Origin: Bacillota bacterium
GTDB lineage: Bacteria; Bacillota; Limnochordia; Limnochordales; DUMU01
DNA length: 64,000 nt
NCBI GenBank assembly: GCA_012839805.1
Contig: DUMU01000010.1
Location: 1-64,000 of the forward strand
Direction of reading: 5' to 3'
Shown here: positions 58,960-64,000 of the stretch, piece by piece
Numbering within the stretch: position 1 is the stretch's first letter
How the letters are laid out: each line of letters opens with the position of its first letter
The notes under the pieces: model-generated
What the model saw: only the letters and a program-made list of their open reading frames with translations
The model's database searches: none
Told to the model about the DNA's origin: nothing
Position numbers and translations under genes: made by a program

Positions 58960-58988
58960 CACTGCTCTGACCGCTGAGCTAAGGGCCC
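58913..58988 (-). tRNA. tRNA-Ile2 (anticodon CAU, lysidine-type)
   Basis: A complete cloverleaf: acceptor GGGCCCT with AGGGCCC, discriminator A and encoded CCA. The anticodon loop CTCATAA gives CAU. The body (CTTAGCTCAG, GGTCGCAGGTTCGAATCC) closely follows E. coli ileX-type tRNA-Ile2 rather than initiator or elongator Met, so C34 is probably converted to lysidine to read AUA. Elongator Met is the alternative. It is the integration target of the element. Confidence 0.92.
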
Positions 58989-59123
58989 CCGGAAACCAGC
59001 TGCACTCTTTATTTTACCATGTCCGCGGCCATCGGACCAGCCCGAGTTGGCCCTCGCCCTCATCTCCTCCGTAACCCTCGGATCTCACCCGCGTCCGGCC
59101 ATACCACCACCCTGCCACGCCGG

Positions 59124-60248
59124 TTACTCCTGGAAGTCCTTCAACCGCTTGCTTCGGCTCGGGTGACGCAGCTTGCGCAGGGCTTTCGCTTCGATCTGCC
59201 GGATTCGCTCCCTGGTCACCCCGAACACCTGTCCGACCTCTTCCAGGGTTCGCTGCCTGCCGTCGTCCAGACCGTAACGGAGGCGGAGCACTTGCTGTTC
59301 ACGGGGGTTGAGCGTCTTCAGCACCTCTTCCAGCTGCTCCCGCAGCAAGGTGAAGGCCGCCGCCTCTGCCGGTGCCGGCGCGTCCTGATCTTCGATGAAG
59401 TCGCCCAGGTGGGAGTCTTCCTCTTCACCGATGGGCGTCTCCAAGGAGACTGGCTCCTGGGCGATCTTCATGATCTCCCGCACCCGCTCGGGGGGCAACT
59501 CCATTCTCTCAGCAATCTCCTCTGGAGTCGGGTCACGACCGAGCTGTTGCAGGAGCTCCCGGTGGGTCCGAATCATCTTGTTGATCGTCTCCACCATGTG
59601 AACCGGAATCCGGATCGTCCGCGCCTGGTCGGCAATGGCACGGGTTATCGCCTGCCGAATCCACCAAGTGGCATAGGTGCTGAATTTGTACCCCTTCCGG
59701 TAATCGAACTTTTCTACCGCCTTGATCAGCCCGAGGTTTCCCTCCTGTATCAGATCCAGGAAAAGCATCCCCCGGCCGACGTAACGCTTGGCAATGCTGA
59801 CCACGAGACGGAGGTTCGCCTCTATCAGCCTCCGCTTGGCCTCCTCGTCACCCTGTTCGATTCGTTTGGCCAACGCCACCTCTTCTTCGGCGGTCAGGAG
59901 CGGGATGCGCCCGATCTCTTTGAGGTACATCCGTACCGGATCATCGAGCGAGATCCCTTCGGGCACCTGGAGGTCCATGGTGACCTCTTCGGGCTCGGCG
60001 TGCTCGCCGTCGGGCATCACGTGCTCATCCTCGGGCCCGCTGCCGACGATCTCGATCCCGAGGTTGGCGAAGGCTTCGTATACCTCGTCGATCTTCTCCG
60101 GCGGCAGATCGACCTCCTGGAGAGCATCCATAATCTCCTTATAGGTCAGAGAGCCTTGCTGTTTTCCTTTACGGATCAGCTCCCGCACACTCTCGATCTC
60201 GGCCAACTCCAGCCTGCTCACCCTCTCTCCCCCCTTTCTGTCCGTCAT
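59124..60248 (-). CDS. sigA: RNA polymerase principal sigma factor SigA
   Basis: A 374-residue housekeeping sigma factor. The N-terminal region 1.1 ([16 protein letters not shown]) is followed by region 1.2 ([17 protein letters not shown]). Region 2 has [17 protein letters not shown] and [14 protein letters not shown], region 3 [22 protein letters not shown] (in parts), and region 4 [25 protein letters not shown]. All are complete. ATG 60,248 (AAGGGGGG upstream) overlaps dnaG by 80 bp; GTG 60,221 with GGGGGGAG upstream is an equally good start. The dnaG-sigA order is standard. Confidence 0.97.
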   Translation of the reverse strand: MTDRKGGERVSRLELAEIESVRELIRKGKQQGSLTYKEIMDALQEVDLPPEKIDEVYEAFANLGIEIVGSGPEDEHVMPDGEHAEPEEVTMDLQVPEGISLDDPVRMYLKEIGRIPLLTAEEEVALAKRIEQGDEEAKRRLIEANLRLVVSIAKRYVGRGMLFLDLIQEGNLGLIKAVEKFDYRKGYKFSTYATWWIRQAITRAIADQARTIRIPVHMVETINKMIRTHRELLQQLGRDPTPEEIAERMELPPERVREIMKIAQEPVSLETPIGEEEDSHLGDFIEDQDAPAPAEAAAFTLLREQLEEVLKTLNPREQQVLRLRYGLDDGRQRTLEEVGQVFGVTRERIRQIEAKALRKLRHPSRSKRLKDFQE

Positions 60249-62316
60249 GGAGAAGCCCCCCCTTCATGGTGAAAGGGGCCAGCGCGGCCATCATTTCTTT
60301 ATACCGCAAAACCAAACGGTTTAAACCAGGCAGCCGGGAATGAAGCATTCGCTCCCATTCCCCTAGTTCCTGCTCAACACTCGCGATAACTCGGATTTCC
60401 GCCTCCGCTTCCAAGCGCCAAAGGAGCTCCAGCCCTTGCTCGTACACGTCTGCCCCCATCATTTCCTTTTCACGGCCGTACCTTGCAGCGGGCAGATCTG
60501 TGCGCCGTAACGCTGCCTCTGGTGTCTCTGCCTTCGGGCCCGGCCCTCGCTCCAGCGCCGCTGCTACTTCCGACGCCGCCTGGCCCGGCGCCGCCCTGAC
60601 CGCCGGCCATGTCGCTCCCGCTGCTCCGGTCTGGCTGCCCGAGGCCGCGAACGCCTCCGCCCAGGCGGCGATCTCCTCTCCCGCTACTCCCCGCAGGATT
60701 CCGGTCACGTCGCCCTCCGAGTCCCGCAGGGCCGCCACCAGCCGGCGGTAACCGGGCGTGCTGAACCATTCCGGCTGCAAGTGACCGGCCAGCGCCTTTC
60801 CTTCCCTGGGATGCCGGAAAAACCAGGCGAGGAACGCAGCCTCCCTGGCAGCCGGGTTCCGACGGTCTTCCGGCGGCCCGTCGTTAGTATGCTGCCCTTC
60901 GAGAGCTGGACGCCGCCGTTCCTTCCCCTGATGCCGGCGAAGGTGGCGTATCATGCCTTCGACCTGGTCGGCCAGGGAGAGCGGCGAGATGCCCAGGCGT
61001 GAAGCCGCCTGTTGAATGAGGACCTCTCGCTCGGCTGCCTCCCGGACCCGGGCTAAAGCCGCCGATACGCGACGGATCGCCAGACGCCTGCTTTCAGTAT
61101 CGGCAGGAATCCGCTCCCCGATCAGGCGGCGAAACCGGTAGTCCCATACCGGCAGCGCTTGCTGGAGACGGCGCCTGGCCTCATCCGGGTCCCGTCGCGC
61201 CACATCGTCGGGATCCTCCCCCGGCGGCCAGTCGGCTACCCGGACCGTTAGCCCCGCGCGCTCCAGGAGCTCGAGACCACGTTCGGTCGCGGCCTGGCCT
61301 GCCGTATCCGCATCATATGCAACGGTCACCGTGCGGGCAAACCGGCCAAGGAGAAAGACCTGATCGGTGGTGAGAGCAGTTCCCAGGGAGGCCACCACAT
61401 TCTCCACGCCCGCCTGAACCAGCGCGATACAGTCCATGTAACCCTCTACCACCACTACCTCGCCCAGGCGCCGGATGCTCTCCCGGGCCACGTCGAGGCC
61501 GTAAAGCTCCCGGCCCTTCCGGTAAAGCACGGTGTCGGGAGAGTTGAGGTACTTGGGCGCCGGTACCCAGGCATCCTGACCTCGACCCGGGCCATGCGCC
61601 GGACCCTCACCATGCCCCTGCCTTTGCCCTTGGTCAATCAACCGGCCGCCGAAGGCGATGACCTCACCGGCGCTGTTGCGAATGGGAAAGACGATCCGCC
61701 CGGCAAACCGGTCGTACCATCGCACCGACCCGCCCGGCTGCTCGCGACGGACGACCACGCCGCAGGCCGCCAGCATCTCCAGGGGGATACCGCTGCGCTC
61801 GGCCGCGGCCGGCAACACCTCCGGGGCTTCGGGAGCAAAGCCGAGGCCAAAGCGCTTGGCCGCTTCCGGTCCCACTTTCCGGCCCGCCAGATAGGCCCGG
61901 GCCGCCTCACCTTCGCGACTCCACAGCACCCGGGCGTAGAAGTCCGCCACCCACCGCTGAACTTCGAGGAGAGCCTGGCGTTCTCGGCGGCGCCGTTCTT
62001 CGGCGGCGCTCCCGGCCGGCAGTGGTATGCCGGCCCGGTCGGCCAGCCACCGGATGGCCTCTCCGAAGCTCCAGCCGTGGATCATCCGAACGAAACGGAT
62101 GACGTCGCCACCCACGCCACAACCAAAGCAGTGGAAGAACTGGCGCTCCGGGTGAACGTGGAACGAAGGGGTCTTCTCCTGGTGGAACGGGCAAAGCCCC
62201 ACGAAACCCCGTCCGCTCCGGCGCAGGGCCACGTGCTGGGATACCACGGCCACGATGTCGCTGGCCCGGCGTACCTCGTCTACCCACTCGGGCGGAAAGC
62301 CAAAGCTGCCGTCCAC
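60169..62316 (-). CDS. dnaG: DNA primase DnaG
   Basis: A 715-residue primase that makes RNA primers for replication. The zinc finger [17 protein letters not shown] with [13 protein letters not shown] gives the CHC2 ligands. The TOPRIM core follows ([21 protein letters not shown], in parts, then [14 protein letters not shown]). The C-terminal helicase-binding domain is long, with an Ala/Gly/Pro-rich segment around residues 570-620. GTG 62,316 has GGAAGGGAGGGG upstream and gives the normal N-terminus. The last 27 codons overlap sigA. Confidence 0.96.
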   Translation of the reverse strand: MDGSFGFPPEWVDEVRRASDIVAVVSQHVALRRSGRGFVGLCPFHQEKTPSFHVHPERQFFHCFGCGVGGDVIRFVRMIHGWSFGEAIRWLADRAGIPLPAGSAAEERRRRERQALLEVQRWVADFYARVLWSREGEAARAYLAGRKVGPEAAKRFGLGFAPEAPEVLPAAAERSGIPLEMLAACGVVVRREQPGGSVRWYDRFAGRIVFPIRNSAGEVIAFGGRLIDQGQRQGHGEGPAHGPGRGQDAWVPAPKYLNSPDTVLYRKGRELYGLDVARESIRRLGEVVVVEGYMDCIALVQAGVENVVASLGTALTTDQVFLLGRFARTVTVAYDADTAGQAATERGLELLERAGLTVRVADWPPGEDPDDVARRDPDEARRRLQQALPVWDYRFRRLIGERIPADTESRRLAIRRVSAALARVREAAEREVLIQQAASRLGISPLSLADQVEGMIRHLRRHQGKERRRPALEGQHTNDGPPEDRRNPAAREAAFLAWFFRHPREGKALAGHLQPEWFSTPGYRRLVAALRDSEGDVTGILRGVAGEEIAAWAEAFAASGSQTGAAGATWPAVRAAPGQAASEVAAALERGPGPKAETPEAALRRTDLPAARYGREKEMMGADVYEQGLELLWRLEAEAEIRVIASVEQELGEWERMLHSRLPGLNRLVLRYKEMMAALAPFTMKGGLLHDGQKGGREGEQAGVGRDRECAGADP

Positions 62317-62467
62317 CCCGACCCCTCCCTTCCTGTCTCTTACCCATTCGCTGGCCCATTCCTCCGTTGGAGGAGACGCCCAAGCCGAAACTTTGTTCGA
62401 CCGGCCGGCCCGATTATAAGCCACCGCCGGAAACCCGGCGAGTTGCCGGCCCGACTCCGGCCGAGGT

Positions 62468-62506
62468 GACGAAGAAGCCCCGGCAGCCGGCCGGGGCTTC
62501 TTCGTC
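62468..62506. terminator. Terminator of ppdK
   Basis: A perfect 16-bp stem (GACGAAGAAGCCCCGG with CCGGGGCTTCTTCGTC) with a seven-base loop lies 17 bp after the ppdK stop. The pyrimidine-rich 3' arm supplies the T-rich segment on both strands. Confidence 0.8.
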
Positions 62507-62522
62507 AGCCGAACGAACGCCC

Positions 62523-64000
62523 CTAACGCGGGTTCTTGATCTGCGCCTGCGCCGCCGCCAGCCGGGCGATGGGCACCCGGTAAGGTGAACAGCTCACGTA
62601 ATCCAGCCCCACCCGATGGCAGAAGTCGATCGACTCGGGATCACCGCCGTGCTCCCCGCAGATGCCGGTCTTCAGCTTCGGGTTGGCCTTCTTACCCTTC
62701 TCCACGCCCATGCGTACCAGCTGTCCAACCCCATCCTGGTCCAGGGTCTGGAACGGGTCGGCAGGGAGGATCCCCTTCTCCACGTATGCGCCGAGGAACT
62801 TGCCGGCATCGTCCCGGCTGAAGCCGAACGTCATCTGAGTAAGATCGTTCGTGCCAAAGGAGAAGAAGTCCGCCACTTGCGCAATCTCGTCGGCCGTGAC
62901 CGCCGCCCGTGGCACCTCGATCATCGTACCAATGTGGTACTCGAGCTTCACACCGGCCGCGGCCATCACCTCTTCGGCCACCTTGATAGCGTTCTCCCGA
63001 AGCACCGCCAGCTCTTTCTTCGTGCCGACCAGCGGGATCATGACCTCGGGCACAATCTTCAGGCCTTCTTTTGCGAGCTCTACCGCCGCTTCGAAGATCG
63101 CCCGCACCTGCATGTTGTAGATCTCCGGATACGTGATGCCCAGCCGGCAGCCGCGGTGCCCGAGCATCGGGTTGAACTCCTTGAGGCTCTCCACCCGGTC
63201 CTTCAACTTCTCCACCGGGACCCCCATCTCGCGAGCGAGTTCCTCGATTTGCTCGTCCTCCTGCGGCAGGAACTCGTGGAGCGGCGGGTCGAGGAGACGA
63301 ATGGTAACGGGGCGACCCTGCATCTCCCGGAAGAGCCCGATGAAGTCACTCTTCTGATAGGGCAGGAGCTTGGCGAGGGCCCGCTCCCGTCCGGCCACAT
63401 CGTCGGCGAGGATCATCTCCCGTACCGCCTTGATCCGGTCCGGAGCAAAGAACATGTGTTCCGTACGGCACAGCCCTATTCCCTCGGCTCCAAACTCCCG
63501 AGCCACCTTCGCATCGCGCGGGATATCGGCGTTGGCCCGTACCCCGAGCTTGCGAATCTCGTCGGCCCAGGACATCAGTTCGCCGAACTCTCCGGCAAGT
63601 GACGGGTCGACCAAATTGACCTGGCCCAGGATGACCTCGCCCGTCGTACCGTTCAGCGTTATCCAGTCGCCTTCCCGGACTACCACGTTCCGTACCCGGA
63701 ATTGCTTGGCCTCTTCCTCGACCAGTACTTCTCCTGCCCCGGCGACGCAGCACTTGCCCATACCCCGGGCCACCACCGCGGCGTGGGAGGTCATACCGCC
63801 GCGCGAGGTGAGAATACCCTGGGCGACGTTCATGCCGCCAATGTCTTCGGGCGACGTCTCGGCCCGCACCAGGATAACCTTCTCGCCTCGCTTTGCCCAC
63901 TCTTCGGCCTCATCGGCCGTGAAAACGACCCGCCCCACCGCGGCTCCCGGTGAAGCCGGCAAGCCCTTGGTCAGCACTTCGTACTTCGCCTTGGGGTCGA
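62523..64000 (-). CDS. ppdK: Pyruvate, phosphate dikinase (C-terminal part, cut by window edge)
   Basis: A partial gene; the frame stays open through the window end ([20 protein letters not shown]), so the N-terminal ATP-grasp domain lies outside. The visible 492 residues hold the swivelling phospho-His domain ([21 protein letters not shown], in parts, His in TSHA) and the PEP/pyruvate barrel ([59 protein letters not shown]). The enzyme interconverts pyruvate, ATP and phosphate with PEP, AMP and pyrophosphate. A strong terminator follows. Confidence 0.97.
   Translation of the reverse strand, partial: DPKAKYEVLTKGLPASPGAAVGRVVFTADEAEEWAKRGEKVILVRAETSPEDIGGMNVAQGILTSRGGMTSHAAVVARGMGKCCVAGAGEVLVEEEAKQFRVRNVVVREGDWITLNGTTGEVILGQVNLVDPSLAGEFGELMSWADEIRKLGVRANADIPRDAKVAREFGAEGIGLCRTEHMFFAPDRIKAVREMILADDVAGRERALAKLLPYQKSDFIGLFREMQGRPVTIRLLDPPLHEFLPQEDEQIEELAREMGVPVEKLKDRVESLKEFNPMLGHRGCRLGITYPEIYNMQVRAIFEAAVELAKEGLKIVPEVMIPLVGTKKELAVLRENAIKVAEEVMAAAGVKLEYHIGTMIEVPRAAVTADEIAQVADFFSFGTNDLTQMTFGFSRDDAGKFLGAYVEKGILPADPFQTLDQDGVGQLVRMGVEKGKKANPKLKTGICGEHGGDPESIDFCHRVGLDYVSCSPYRVPIARLAAAQAQIKNPR

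Overview
The window is 64 kb of high-GC chromosome from an endospore-forming Bacillota, most likely a clostridial/Desulfotomaculum-like thermophile. The evidence is direct: sporulation genes (spoIIGA, sigE, sigG, spoIIR, spoIIP, spoVD, an alpha/beta-type SASP), a complete division and cell-wall (dcw) cluster, a dnaG-sigA pair and a type-A-like RNase P RNA. The exact genus cannot be fixed from sequence alone. Thermophily is a guess from composition and family resemblance.

Region by region. 1-4.1 kb: tRNA-Ala and a heterodimeric ABC exporter with an AbrB-type regulator. 4.2-9.6 kb: a small helical protein, a lipoprotein, two secreted proteins that look like beta-barrels, a cell-wall amidase and a SASP. 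9.8-11.4 kb: threonine synthase. 11.6-18 kb: a DNA-transaction group (unknown protein, SNF2 ATPase, coiled-coil partner, and a convergent MrfA-like DUF1998 helicase coupled to murC). 18-29 kb: murC, spoIIP, hslO, ftsK/spoIIIE, pgeF, ylmC, spoIIR, sigG, then spoIIGA-sigE on the opposite strand. 29-43.2 kb: the dcw cluster on the minus strand (mraZ, rsmH, ftsL, spoVD, murE, murF, mraY, ftsW, murG, murA, ftsQ, ftsZ), without murD, murB or ftsA. 43.4-44.2 kb: a small gene and rnpB. 59-64 kb: sigA, dnaG and the C-terminal part of ppdK.

Between rnpB and sigA sits a 14.5-kb integrated element (44,364-58,959). It is bounded by a 47-bp direct repeat of the 3' end of a tRNA-Ile2(CAU) gene. It carries a tyrosine integrase, an RHH protein, an excisionase-like HTH protein, a primase zinc-finger protein, a replication ATPase, zinc ribbons, a RemA-like regulator beside an ImmA-like protein with an altered metalloprotease motif, terminase small and large subunits, an XkdF-like prohead protease, a scaffold-like protein and a sigma-70-family factor. 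I find no portal, capsid, tail or lysis gene. It is best read as a phage satellite, or as a strongly reduced prophage.

The most unusual content lies in the element's non-coding ends. A family of repeat arrays shares one architecture: three copies of a 6-7-bp word at exact 9-bp spacing, an inverted copy 32-33 bp away, and a further direct copy about 22 bp beyond. Each array uses its own word (CGTCAC, CGTCCCT, CGTCGG, CGTCCGC, CGTCAGC), and the direct and inverted copies change together. The same region holds a predicted small RNA with three hairpin repeats, a compensatory stem change, and its own promoter and terminator. TGTTGATCA repeats near both ends look like integrase arm sites.
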